Source: Bacillota bacterium
GTDB taxonomy: Bacteria; Bacillota; Bacilli; Paenibacillales; Paenibacillaceae
Direction: 5' to 3'
DNA length: 64,000 nucleotides
Assembly (NCBI GenBank): GCA_023460795.1
Contig: JAEWPC010000059.1
Location: forward strand, 213,667-277,666
The position numbers and the translations under genes were made by a program. Below the pieces are notes generated by a model. That model was not told where the DNA came from. It did not search any database and saw only the letters and a program-made list of their open reading frames with translations. Of this stretch, positions 44,703-53,856 are shown in pieces (position 1 is the stretch's first letter; each line of letters opens with the position of its first letter).

Positions 44703-46391
44703 ATGAAAATGAAGACAGTAGCAACTTCGGCAATGGCTCTGACTCTCGCCGGTTCGTTGCTCGCGGCATGCGGCAACAACAACGAGAACAATGCGGCATC
44801 GCCAAGCACTACGCCAGGGGCAAGCGCAAGCACACCTGCCGGCAGCAACAGCAAACAAGAACTCGTCATGAACTACCGTGCCGATCCGCCGGCACTGGAC
44901 GTCTCGATCGCGGAAAGCTCCGCATCGTTCACGATCCTCGGCGCGATCAGCGAAGGCTTGTACCGCTTGGACAAGGATATGAATCCGGAACCGGGTCTGG
45001 CAGCTGAGCTTCCGAAAATCTCGGAGGACGGTTTGACTTATACGATCAAGCTGCGCGATGGTCTGAAATGGGCGAACGGCGAGCCGCTCACCGCTAAGGA
45101 CTTCGTGTACTCCTACCAAAGAACGCTTGATCCTGCAACGAAAGCTTCTTACGCATTCATCCTGACTTGGATCAAAGGCGGACAAGCCGTACAAGAAGCT
45201 AAAACTCCGGAAGAGCTGAAAGCCGCGCAAGAAGCGCTTGGCGTTAAAGCTCTCGACGACACGACTCTCGAAATCACGCTGGATCAGCCGCGCGCATACT
45301 TCACGGCACAGCTTGCATTCTTGAACTACTATCCGCAAAACGAGAAGTTCGTATCCGCGCAAGGCGACAAATCCGGCGCGGACGCGGACAAAGTACTCGG
45401 CGCAGGTCCGTTCGTTCTGACGAAATGGGATCACGAGCAACAACTCGTTCTCGAGAAAAACCCGAACTACTGGGATGCGGCTAACGTTAAGCTCGACAAA
45501 GTTACTCTGAACATCGTTAAAGACCCTTCGACTGGTCTGAACCTGTTCGAGTCCGGCAAAACGGACTACGCGGACATTAAAGGCGAGGACATGAAAAACT
45601 ACGAAGGCAAGCCTGAGTTGATGATGAAGAGCGAGCTCGTAACGGGCTACCTGAACTTCCAACAAAAGAAAGTTCCTGCTTTCGCGAACAAAAAAGTTCG
45701 TCAAGCGCTTAGCATGGCGATCGATCGTTCTTTGATTCCTAGCCTCGTACTGAAGAACGGTTCCGTTGCTTCGACCGGCTTCGTTCCTAACGGAAACAGC
45801 GACGGCGCGGGCAACGAATTCCGCAAAGCCGTAGGCGATACTGAAGTTGGCTTCGACAAAGAAAAAGCGAAACAACTTCTTGCCGAAGGTTTGGCTGAAG
45901 CGGGCATCGCTAAATTGCCTGAACTGAAAATCATGGGCGACGACACGGCAACGGGCAAACAATTGCTCGAGAACCTCGCGATCCAATGGAAAGCGAACCT
46001 CGGCATTTCGGTCGTTCCGGATCCGCAGCCGCACGCAACGCGTCTGGACAAAGAACTGAAGCATGACTACGATATCGTATCCACGCTTTGGGGCGCTGAC
46101 TATAACGACCCTATGACTTGGCTCGACATGTTCTTGACGGGCGGTCCGTTCAACACGCAGGACTGGGTAAACGCCGATTACGACAACTTGGTGAAATCCG
46201 CTCAGAAGAACCTCGACAACGCGAAACGCGCCGAAGAGCTCGGACAAGCCGAGAAAATCCTGATGGACGAAGCTGCGATCTTCCCGCTGTACTTCCGTTC
46301 GTCTCCGTTCGTTGTCAACACGAAGGTGCAAGGTCTGATCCTGCCTCCTTACGGTCCTGACTTCGAATTGAAATGGACTTCCGTTAAATAA
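44703..46391 (+). CDS. oppA: oligopeptide-binding lipoprotein OppA
   Basis: This 562-residue lipoprotein has a signal peptide with lipobox LLAAC (Cys23), an Asn/Ser/Thr-rich linker, and a family 5 solute-binding domain (LRDGLKWANGEPLTAKDFVYSY region, RQALSMAIDR). It captures peptides outside the membrane for OppBC. GGGGAGG lies 10 bases before the ATG. A hairpin between it and oppB probably lowers expression of the rest of the operon relative to the binding protein. Confidence 0.93.
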   Translation: MKMKTVATSAMALTLAGSLLAACGNNNENNAASPSTTPGASASTPAGSNSKQELVMNYRADPPALDVSIAESSASFTILGAISEGLYRLDKDMNPEPGLAAELPKISEDGLTYTIKLRDGLKWANGEPLTAKDFVYSYQRTLDPATKASYAFILTWIKGGQAVQEAKTPEELKAAQEALGVKALDDTTLEITLDQPRAYFTAQLAFLNYYPQNEKFVSAQGDKSGADADKVLGAGPFVLTKWDHEQQLVLEKNPNYWDAANVKLDKVTLNIVKDPSTGLNLFESGKTDYADIKGEDMKNYEGKPELMMKSELVTGYLNFQQKKVPAFANKKVRQALSMAIDRSLIPSLVLKNGSVASTGFVPNGNSDGAGNEFRKAVGDTEVGFDKEKAKQLLAEGLAEAGIAKLPELKIMGDDTATGKQLLENLAIQWKANLGISVVPDPQPHATRLDKELKHDYDIVSTLWGADYNDPMTWLDMFLTGGPFNTQDWVNADYDNLVKSAQKNLDNAKRAEELGQAEKILMDEAAIFPLYFRSSPFVVNTKVQGLILPPYGPDFELKWTSVK

Positions 46392-46440
46392 GACGGAACC
46401 GTTCAAATCGCTTTAACAACAGCCAAACGACTATTCATGG

Positions 46441-46470
46441 AAGAGGCCGTTATTGCAACGGCTTCTTTCA
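46441..46470 (+). terminator. attenuating hairpin between oppA and oppB
   Basis: AAGAGGCCGTT pairs with AACGGCTTCTT (one G-T pair) but only TCATGTC follows. The T tract is weak, so partial read-through into oppB is likely. Confidence 0.6.
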
Positions 46471-46521
46471 TGTCAATAGCCGTATGAGGAAAAATATTCA
46501 TTCCTGAAAGGAGGACTCTCC

Positions 46522-47466
46522 GTGCTGAAATACGTGCTGCGCCGGTTTATCTATATGCTCATTACGCTATGGGTCATTATTACGGCCACATTTTTTCTCA
46601 TGAAACTGCTGCCCGGAAATCCTTTTGGTGAAGCGGCTGCGAAAATGCCACCGGAAAACCTGGCGATCTTGAAGGCGCAGTATGGGCTTGATAAGCCGGA
46701 GTGGCAGCAATACCTGAAATACCTCGGGAACGTCGTGCAAGGCGATTTGGGCGTATCGTATCAGTTCCCTACGCGTTCCGTTACTAGCGTTATCACGCAT
46801 TCTTTCAAAGCATCCCTTGAGCTTGGCATCGAGTCCTTGATTCTTGCGATCTTTTTCGGGATGGCTTTAGGGATGTTCGCATCCTTGAGACACGGCAAAT
46901 GGCAAGATTATTCCTCCATGTTCATCGCGCTGGTCGGAATCTCGGTTCCGTCTTTCGTTATCGCACCGCTGTTGTCCTTATACGTCGGTAATAAGTGGGG
47001 CATTCTGCCTCCAGGCTTGTGGGAAGGAACGTTCTGGGAAGGACCGGAGTTCCGCGTTCTGCCCGCAGTCGCGCTTTCTTTCGGTACGATCGCTATTCTG
47101 GCCCGGATGATGAGAGCTTCCATGCTCGAAGTGTCCAGTCTTGATTACATTAAAACGGCTAAATCCAAAGGGCTGACGACACGTCAGATCGTCTTCGGCC
47201 ATATGTTCCGCAACGCGATTCTTCCTGTCGTGACGATTCTGGGACCGATCGCGGTCAACGTCATTACCGGTACGCTTGTCGTAGAAAACGTATTTGTTAT
47301 TCCCGGACTCGGCTATCAATTCGTGAGCTCGATTACGACGCTGGATTATACGATGATTACGGGTCTTACGATCTTCTATGCGGCGATTCTTATCGTCGTG
47401 ATGTTCCTAACCGATATTGCTTACGGCCTTATCGATCCACGAATTCGCATGTCGGGGAGGAGGTAA
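46522..47466 (+). CDS. oppB: oligopeptide ABC transporter permease OppB
   Basis: This 314-residue permease has six membrane helices. It begins LKYVLRRFIYMLITLWVI, contains GNPFGEAAAKMPPE and the EAA loop YIKTAKSKGLTTRQIVFGH, and ends near TDIAYGLIDPRIR. The GTG start has AAAGGAGG upstream. It forms the membrane channel with OppC, encoded 4 bases downstream. Confidence 0.95.
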   Translation: MLKYVLRRFIYMLITLWVIITATFFLMKLLPGNPFGEAAAKMPPENLAILKAQYGLDKPEWQQYLKYLGNVVQGDLGVSYQFPTRSVTSVITHSFKASLELGIESLILAIFFGMALGMFASLRHGKWQDYSSMFIALVGISVPSFVIAPLLSLYVGNKWGILPPGLWEGTFWEGPEFRVLPAVALSFGTIAILARMMRASMLEVSSLDYIKTAKSKGLTTRQIVFGHMFRNAILPVVTILGPIAVNVITGTLVVENVFVIPGLGYQFVSSITTLDYTMITGLTIFYAAILIVVMFLTDIAYGLIDPRIRMSGRR

Positions 47467-47469
47467 ACC

Positions 47470-48384
47470 ATGGAATCCCTTTCCAAAGAAATGTTTCAAC
47501 CGGCTGAGAAAACGACAAGCGCCGAGTCCATCGTTCGTCCTTCGCTAACGTATTGGCAGGACGCGTGGCGGCGTTTGAGAAAGAATAAATTGGCGATGGG
47601 CGGCATGGTCGTCCTCGCCATCCTTACGATCCTCGCGTTCATCGCTCCGATCATTAGCAAGCACACGATCTACGAGATCAATTTCGAGGACATTAACCAG
47701 TCATCGTCTTGGAAGCATCCGTTCGGTACGGACGACTTCGGCCGCGATCAATGGCATCGGATTTGGCTGGGTACGCGGATTTCGTTGTTTATCGGTCTCG
47801 TGGCCGCATTGCTCGACCTTATTATCGGCGTCCTGTACGGCGGGATCTCCGCCTACTTCGGCGGCAAAGTCGATACGGTCATGCAACGGATTATCGAAAT
47901 CATTTATTCGATCCCGCTGCTCTTGCTTGCGATCATCCTGATCGTATTCCTGGGGCCGGGCATGAGCTCGATTATTATCGCTTACGCGCTTACCGGCTGG
48001 GTAGGGACGGCAAGGCTCGTGCGCGGGCAAGTTCTGCTGATTAAGGAGCAAGAATTCGTATTGGCGGCTCGAACGCTAGGCGCGAAGCCTTCGCGAATCA
48101 TTCTGCAGCACTTGATTCCGAACGTCATCGGTCTCGTGATCATTCAAATCACGTTCATCGTGCCTAATGCGATATTCTTCGAATCGTTCCTAAGCTTTAT
48201 CGGCGTCGGCATTCGTCCGCCGGAAGCTTCCTTAGGCGTCTTGATCAACGATGGCGCCCGCGCCATGCGGAACTATCCGCACATGCTGATGTATCCGACG
48301 GTTATTTTCAGCTTGATCCTCTTGAGCTTCAACCTAGTCGGAGACGGATTGCGCGACGCGCTTGATCCGAAAATGAGAAAATAA
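47470..48384 (+). CDS. oppC: oligopeptide ABC transporter permease OppC
   Basis: This 304-residue permease has the OppC-type N-terminus (DAWRRLRKNKLAMGG, one helix), HPFGTDDFGRDQWHRIWLGT, and the EAA loop FVLAARTLGAKPSRIILQH. GGGAGGAGG sits before the ATG inside the end of oppB. It pairs with OppB. The ATPase genes follow 13 bases later. Confidence 0.95.
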   Translation: MESLSKEMFQPAEKTTSAESIVRPSLTYWQDAWRRLRKNKLAMGGMVVLAILTILAFIAPIISKHTIYEINFEDINQSSSWKHPFGTDDFGRDQWHRIWLGTRISLFIGLVAALLDLIIGVLYGGISAYFGGKVDTVMQRIIEIIYSIPLLLLAIILIVFLGPGMSSIIIAYALTGWVGTARLVRGQVLLIKEQEFVLAARTLGAKPSRIILQHLIPNVIGLVIIQITFIVPNAIFFESFLSFIGVGIRPPEASLGVLINDGARAMRNYPHMLMYPTVIFSLILLSFNLVGDGLRDALDPKMRK

Positions 48385-48397
48385 GGAGGGGTGCCGG

Positions 48398-49429
48398 ATG
48401 GCTAAACCTTTGCTTGAAGTAAACAATCTGCGCGTATCTTTCAAGATGTACGCCGGCGAAGTGCAAGCGGTACGCGGCGTCTCCTTCTCCGTAAATAAAG
48501 GAGAGGTTCTCGCGATCGTAGGGGAGTCGGGCTGCGGCAAATCCGTAACGGCCCAGACGATCATGAGGCTCGTGCCATCTCCGCCTAGCATCATTAAAGA
48601 CGGATCTTCGATCTTGTTCAACGGCGAGCATGAAATCGCGAAGATGTCCGAGAAGGACATGCAATCGATTCGCGGCCAGGAAATCGGCATGATCTTCCAA
48701 GACCCGATGACCTCGCTGAATCCGACGATGACGATCGGCGATCAGATCACCGAAGGCATTCTCAAGCATCAGAGAGTGTCCAAGAAAGCCGCGATGCTGC
48801 GCGCGGAAGAGCTGCTGACTCTCGTCGGCATGTCCAACGCGCAGGAACGCTTGCGTCAATATCCGCATGAGCTTTCCGGCGGCATGCGTCAGCGCGTCAT
48901 GATCGCGCTCGCGCTTGCTTGCGGGCCTAAGCTGTTGATCGCGGACGAGCCGACGACGGCGCTGGACGTTACGATCCAGGCGCAGATCATCGACTTGATG
49001 CGGGAAATTCAAGAGAAGACGGACACTTCGATCATCTTGATCACGCACGACCTTGGCGTCGTAGCGGAGATGGCTCACAAAGTCATCGTTATGTATGCGG
49101 GTAAAGTCGTCGAGAGAGGCACGCTGGAAGAAATTTTCTACGAGCCTCGCCATCCTTATACTTGGGGTCTGCTTCGTTCCGTGCCACGTTTGGACAGCGA
49201 CAAGAGCGTCGAGCTCGAGTCGATTCCGGGCACTCCGCCGGACTTGTACGCTCCTCCGAAGGGATGCGCCTTCGCGGCACGTTGTCCGTACGCCATGAAA
49301 GTATGCCAAGATATCGATCCGGATCATTTCGTCGTTCACGGAGACCATACGGCCGCTTGCTGGCTCAACCATAAAGACGCGCCGAAGGTAGAGATGCCGG
49401 TCGGCATAGGGAGGGGAGCTCATGGCTGA
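48398..49429 (+). CDS. oppD: oligopeptide ABC transporter ATPase OppD
   Basis: This 343-residue ATPase has Walker A GESGCGKSVT, signature LSGGMRQRV, Walker B LLIADEPTTALD and the switch His in LITHDLG. The oligopeptide-transporter C-terminal domain has GCAFAARCPYAMKVC. It couples ATP hydrolysis to transport with OppF and overlaps the oppF start by 8 bases. Confidence 0.95.
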   Translation: MAKPLLEVNNLRVSFKMYAGEVQAVRGVSFSVNKGEVLAIVGESGCGKSVTAQTIMRLVPSPPSIIKDGSSILFNGEHEIAKMSEKDMQSIRGQEIGMIFQDPMTSLNPTMTIGDQITEGILKHQRVSKKAAMLRAEELLTLVGMSNAQERLRQYPHELSGGMRQRVMIALALACGPKLLIADEPTTALDVTIQAQIIDLMREIQEKTDTSIILITHDLGVVAEMAHKVIVMYAGKVVERGTLEEIFYEPRHPYTWGLLRSVPRLDSDKSVELESIPGTPPDLYAPPKGCAFAARCPYAMKVCQDIDPDHFVVHGDHTAACWLNHKDAPKVEMPVGIGRGAHG

Positions 49430-50378
49430 AGATACAATCCTTGAGGTCAAAAACCTGCAGAAGCATTTCAACTTAGGCAACAACCGGATCCTGAAAGCGG
49501 TCGACGGCCTGAACTTCGCGGTTAAGCGCGGCGAGACGTTCGGCCTCGTCGGCGAATCCGGCTGCGGCAAATCGACGACGGGACGGACGCTTATTCGTCT
49601 GTACGAAGCGACCGGCGGGGAGATTCTGTTCAACGGCGAGAACGTACAGAAGATGAAAGGCGACAAGCGCAAGAAGTTTAACCGGGATATGCAGATGGTA
49701 TTCCAGGACCCTTACGCTTCGCTGAACCCTCGGATGACGGTAGGCAAAATTATCGCCGAAGGCATCGAGATCCACGGCCTGTACAGCGGCAAGGAGAAGA
49801 AGGAGCGCGTTCATCAGCTGCTTCGCGACGTAGGTCTTCGCGAGGAGCACGCGGAACGCTTCCCGCACGAATTCTCGGGCGGCCAACGCCAACGGATCGG
49901 TATCGCGCGCGCGCTCGCGATCGAACCGAAATTCATTATCGCGGACGAACCGATCTCGGCGCTGGACGTATCCGTTCAGGCGCAGGTCGTCAACCTGTTC
50001 AAGAAGCTGCAGCGCGAGCGCGGCTTGACGTATTTGTTCATCGCGCATGACTTGGCGATGGTGAAGCATATCTCCGACCGTATCGGCGTTATGTACCTCG
50101 GCAAGCTCGTCGAGGTGGCGACGTCGGACAAGCTGAATTCGAAGCCGCTCCATCCGTACACGCAATCGCTGCTGTCGGCGATTCCGATTCCGGATCCGGA
50201 AGTGCAGAACAAGCGCGAACGCATCATTCTGCAAGGCGAAATTCCAAGTCCGCTGAATCCGCCGAGCGGTTGCCCGTTCCGCACTCGCTGCCCGCACGCG
50301 ATGAGCGTGTGCGCGGAGAAAATGCCGGAGTTCCGCGAGGTAGAGCCAGGACATTACGTCGCATGCCACTTGCATTAA
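49422..50378 (+). CDS. oppF: oligopeptide ABC transporter ATPase OppF
   Basis: This 318-residue ATPase has Walker A GESGCGKSTTGRT, signature FSGGQRQRI, Walker B FIIADEPISALD, LFIAHDLAMV, and the C-terminal GCPFRTRCPHAMSVC. It is the partner of OppD. The GGGAGGGGAG ribosome site lies within the end of oppD. The operon ends at a terminator just after. Confidence 0.95.
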   Translation: MAEDTILEVKNLQKHFNLGNNRILKAVDGLNFAVKRGETFGLVGESGCGKSTTGRTLIRLYEATGGEILFNGENVQKMKGDKRKKFNRDMQMVFQDPYASLNPRMTVGKIIAEGIEIHGLYSGKEKKERVHQLLRDVGLREEHAERFPHEFSGGQRQRIGIARALAIEPKFIIADEPISALDVSVQAQVVNLFKKLQRERGLTYLFIAHDLAMVKHISDRIGVMYLGKLVEVATSDKLNSKPLHPYTQSLLSAIPIPDPEVQNKRERIILQGEIPSPLNPPSGCPFRTRCPHAMSVCAEKMPEFREVEPGHYVACHLH

Positions 50379-50396
50379 TCTATTATAGGAATAGAG

Positions 50397-50449
50397 AAGG
50401 GCTGTCTCGCAGCCGGTCGCTTGACCGCGTCGATGAGACAGCCCTTTCC
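50397..50449 (+). terminator. terminator of the opp operon
   Basis: AAGGGCTGTCTC pairs with GAGACAGCCCTT, with an inner CGGTC/GACCG stem, followed by TCCTT. It lies between two converging genes. Confidence 0.8.
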
Positions 50450-51658
50450 TTATGCGCGTATAGGTTGACGTTTCAAGCGAAGCGCGGCGAACGCCCATAC
50501 GAACGTCACGAACAGCATGACGCCGGAGAAAATGAACAGCCCTTCGATGCCGATCGGCCCGGATAATGCGCCGCCGACGATCGGTCCGATCATGTTGCCG
50601 AGCGCCAGCGCGCTGCCGTTGAAGCCGAACGATCGGCTCTCCTTGCCGTCCGGCGTATATTGGCGGATGAGCGCGTTGACGGTAGGGATCAGTCCGCCCA
50701 TGAAGCAGCCTTGCAAGAATCGGCAGACGAGCAGCTGTCCGACCGAACCGACGAACGCCTGCGGGATGAGCATGACCGCCGATCCGACGAGCGAGACGAG
50801 CAGTATTCGCTTAGAGCCTATTCGGTCGCTTAGCCGCCCCAAGATCGGCGAGCTTATCATGTTGGACAGTCCGGTGACCGAGCCGACGAAGCCCGCGTAG
50901 AACGCGAGATTCTCCGTCGTCCCGTGCAGTTTCTCTACATATAAAGGAATGAGCGCCATCGGGCTTAGCATGGCGAACTGAATCAAGAACGTGACGGATA
51001 GCAGCACCGGCATCTGGCGGATCGTCATCAGCTCGCGCAAGCCTTCAAGCACGCCGGCTTGATGCGTCTTGGCCGCAGCCTTGCGATCGAAGTTCTCCTT
51101 GACGAGGATCCAAGATACCGAGGAAGCGAGGAACAGCAGCCCGCCCGTGATATAGAAGATGGGACGGAAGCCGAACGTGTCGGCGAGGAACCCGCCGATG
51201 AACGGGCCCATGATCGAACCCGCGACCCCGCCGGACTGCAGCGTTCCCATCGCGAAGCCGATGCGCTCCTTCGGCGTCGTGGAGGCGACGAGCGAGACGG
51301 CGGCGGGCTGGAAGCCGGCGATGACGCCGTTCATGACGCGCAGCAAGAGCAAGTGCCACGGCGACGTCGCGAAGCCCATCAGTACCATGACTACGGACAT
51401 GCCGAAGCCTGAGCGCAACAGCATCATTTTCCGCCCGTAGCGGTCGGACAGCTTGCCCCAGATCGGCTGGAACACGAACGAGGTCACGAAGTTCCCGGCG
51501 AATATGATCCCTGCCCACACCCCGATCTCATGCTCGTCCGTCAGTCCGAGGTCTTGTTTCAGATAGAGGGCAAGGAACGGAGTAATCATCGTCATGCCGG
51601 CCATCACGAGGAAGTTGCCGAACATGAGGATGCCCAAATTGGTTTTCCAGCGCTGCAT
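50450..51658 (-). CDS. MFS multidrug-type exporter
   Basis: This 402-residue protein has twelve predicted membrane helices. Motif A occurs in each half (GKLSDRYGRK and GRLSDRIGSK). The N-terminal half also has the proline-glycine-rich motif GxxxGPxxGG (GSIMGPFIGG) of drug/H+ antiporters, and the second half has GNMIGPIVGG. The ATG at 51658 has AAGGAG 7 bases upstream, so the GTG at 51673, which overlaps that site, is rejected. The drug or metabolite exported is unknown. It converges on oppF and is divergent from hemE. Confidence 0.9.
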   Translation of the reverse strand: MQRWKTNLGILMFGNFLVMAGMTMITPFLALYLKQDLGLTDEHEIGVWAGIIFAGNFVTSFVFQPIWGKLSDRYGRKMMLLRSGFGMSVVMVLMGFATSPWHLLLLRVMNGVIAGFQPAAVSLVASTTPKERIGFAMGTLQSGGVAGSIMGPFIGGFLADTFGFRPIFYITGGLLFLASSVSWILVKENFDRKAAAKTHQAGVLEGLRELMTIRQMPVLLSVTFLIQFAMLSPMALIPLYVEKLHGTTENLAFYAGFVGSVTGLSNMISSPILGRLSDRIGSKRILLVSLVGSAVMLIPQAFVGSVGQLLVCRFLQGCFMGGLIPTVNALIRQYTPDGKESRSFGFNGSALALGNMIGPIVGGALSGPIGIEGLFIFSGVMLFVTFVWAFAALRLKRQPIRA

Positions 51659-51859
51659 AGTGATCTCCTTCACAGACAGGCTTTCGCATTATGCTAGTAT
51701 ATCACAGGAGGGCATTCGCCATTTTCACGCCTTTGTCAAAGTATTGTCATACTCCTGCCACCCGGCAAGGTTGTTCCCAAGTGGCAAAAAGGGCATAATG
51801 AAAGCAATGAATGCCAAACGATGAAAAACCCTATGATACATAAAAATGAGGTCGGACAG

Positions 51860-52915
51860 ATGAGCTACAACGACGTTTTCCTGCGGGCTTGCAGGGGCGA
51901 AGCCGTAGATCGCATACCGGTGTGGTATATGCGACAGGCGGGCAGATACGATCCGGATTATCGCAAAATCAAAGAAAAGTACACGCTGCTGGAAATTTGC
52001 CGTCAGCCGGAGCTTGCCGCGGAAGTGACGATGATGCCGATCCGCAAGCTGGGTGTGGACGCCGCCATTCTATATTCCGATATTATGAATCCCGTCGCTT
52101 CGATCGGCATCGACTTCGACATCGTCAAGGATGTCGGTCCGGTCATTCATAACCCCGTTCGCACGGCCGCCGACATCGATCGCCTGAAACCGATCGACGT
52201 CGAGGGCGATTTGTCGCACGTCTTGGAGACGATACGTATTCTGGATCGCGAGCTTGAGGTTCCGCTGATTACGTTCGGAGGCGCTCCGTTCACGCTGGCC
52301 AGCTATATCGTCGAAGGACGGCCTTCGAAGTCGTATATTCGCACGAAGGCACTGATGTACAGCGAACCGGCCGTATGGCATAAGCTGATGGGCAAGCTGG
52401 CCGATATGCAGGCGGCGTATTTGCGCGCGCACGCGCAATCGGGCGCCAAAGCGGTGCAGCTGTTCGACAGCTGGGTAGGCTCCCTAGCTCCGGACGACTT
52501 CAAAGCGTTCGTGCTTCCGCACGTGGAGAGCATCTTCGAACGGTTATCCGATCTGGATATTCCGAAAATTTATTTCCCTGGCGTCAGCTCGGGCGAGCTG
52601 CTGCCTCACTTGACGGGATTGCGCGCGAACGTCGTCGGGCTAGACTGGCGAGTGCCGATCGCGGAAGGCAGACGCCGTCTGCAGGGCAAATTCGCGGTGC
52701 AAGGCAATCTCGATCCCTACATTCTCGAAGCTCCGTCCGCCGTTATTCACGAGCACGCCCGTCGCCTGTTGGACGAGGGTATGCAGGAGCGCGGGTATAT
52801 TTTCAATCTCGGACACGGGTTATATCCTGAAGCTTCGCTAGAGAAGCTGCGGGAATTAACGGAGTTCATCCATTCGTATAGCGCGGACAAAATCAAGGCG
52901 GGGGTGTCGGTATGA
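51860..52915 (+). CDS. hemE: uroporphyrinogen decarboxylase
   Basis: This 351-residue cytosolic enzyme converts uroporphyrinogen III to coproporphyrinogen III. It has RIPVWYMRQAGRYDPDYR (substrate-binding Arg residues), LYSDIMNPV with the catalytic Asp, FGGAPFTLASYIVEG and the C-terminal NLGHGLYPE. The ATG at 51860 has ATGAGGT 7 bases upstream and gives the usual length. An in-frame ATG at 51821 has no site. It overlaps hemH by 4 bases and begins a three-gene haem operon. Confidence 0.96.
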   Translation: MSYNDVFLRACRGEAVDRIPVWYMRQAGRYDPDYRKIKEKYTLLEICRQPELAAEVTMMPIRKLGVDAAILYSDIMNPVASIGIDFDIVKDVGPVIHNPVRTAADIDRLKPIDVEGDLSHVLETIRILDRELEVPLITFGGAPFTLASYIVEGRPSKSYIRTKALMYSEPAVWHKLMGKLADMQAAYLRAHAQSGAKAVQLFDSWVGSLAPDDFKAFVLPHVESIFERLSDLDIPKIYFPGVSSGELLPHLTGLRANVVGLDWRVPIAEGRRRLQGKFAVQGNLDPYILEAPSAVIHEHARRLLDEGMQERGYIFNLGHGLYPEASLEKLRELTEFIHSYSADKIKAGVSV

Positions 52916-53856
52916 GCGCGAACGGAAGCAAGCGGGTAGGCGTGTTAGTCATGTCCTACGGAACGCCTGAGAGCTTGGAAGGCGTAGAAGCTTATTACAC
53001 GCATATTCGCAGAGGTCATCCTCCTACTGCCGAGCAATTGGAAGATTTGACGAGCCGTTACCGCGCGATCGTGGGCGGCGTATTCCCGCTGCGCGAGAAT
53101 ACGAACCGCCAGGTCGCCGCGCTTCAGCGCACGCTCGACGAGTTGGCCGGCGAAGGACGGTACGTCTGTTATCAAGGGCTCAAGCATGCGGCCCCGTTCA
53201 TCGAAGACGGCGTTGCGGCGATGGCGAAGGACGGCGTGAAAGAAGCGGTAGGAATCGTGCTTACGCCGCAATATTCGGTAATGAGTGTTGGAGGATACTT
53301 GAAGCGGGCGAAGGAAGAAGCGGATAAACACGGCATCGCGTTCAAGGGAATCGAGGAGTACCATCTTCACCCCGAGTTGATCGACGCTTTGAAAAAGCGC
53401 GTAGCCGAGGGCTTAGAGCGACTTGGCGGCGGTTCCGGCGACGCGATGGTGCTGTTCAGCGCCCACAGCTTGCCGGAGAAAATTCTCGAGATGAAGGACC
53501 CTTATCCGGAGCAACTGCTCGCGACTTCCCGCGCGGTGGCGGAAGCGGCAGGCGTGGAGCATTGGCAGTTCACGTGGCAAAGCGCCGGACAGACGGGCCA
53601 GCCTTGGCTCGGACCGGATATTCTGGAGACGATCGAGCGTCTGGGACAGGAAGGCGTGAAGGCGATGCTGATCGCTCCGGTCGGCTTCGTATCCGATCAC
53701 CTCGAGGTTCTATACGATATCGATATCGAAGCGAAGCGTTACGCTGAGGAGCGCGGCATTAAGCTGGAGCGCATTCGCATGCTGAACGACGACGCTCAAT
53801 ATATGAAAGCGATGGCCGAATCCGTATTGGCGGCCATCGGGGAGCGTGCGCTGTGA
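52912..53856 (+). CDS. hemH: ferrochelatase (coproporphyrin ferrochelatase type)
   Basis: This 314-residue protein inserts iron into the porphyrin ring. It has VMSYGTPES near the N-terminus, FSAHSLPEKI with the metal-binding His, and VGFVSDHLEVLYDID with the catalytic Glu. In monoderm Firmicutes the substrate is coproporphyrin III (CpfC). It is coupled by ATGA overlap to hemE and by GTGA overlap to hemY, so the three proteins are made together. Confidence 0.95.
   Translation: MSANGSKRVGVLVMSYGTPESLEGVEAYYTHIRRGHPPTAEQLEDLTSRYRAIVGGVFPLRENTNRQVAALQRTLDELAGEGRYVCYQGLKHAAPFIEDGVAAMAKDGVKEAVGIVLTPQYSVMSVGGYLKRAKEEADKHGIAFKGIEEYHLHPELIDALKKRVAEGLERLGGGSGDAMVLFSAHSLPEKILEMKDPYPEQLLATSRAVAEAAGVEHWQFTWQSAGQTGQPWLGPDILETIERLGQEGVKAMLIAPVGFVSDHLEVLYDIDIEAKRYAEERGIKLERIRMLNDDAQYMKAMAESVLAAIGERAL

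Noticed and set aside
44571..46406. A 611-codon minus-strand open frame opposite oppA
   Set aside because: Antisense shadow of oppA with low-complexity composition; the plus strand is a clear OppA.
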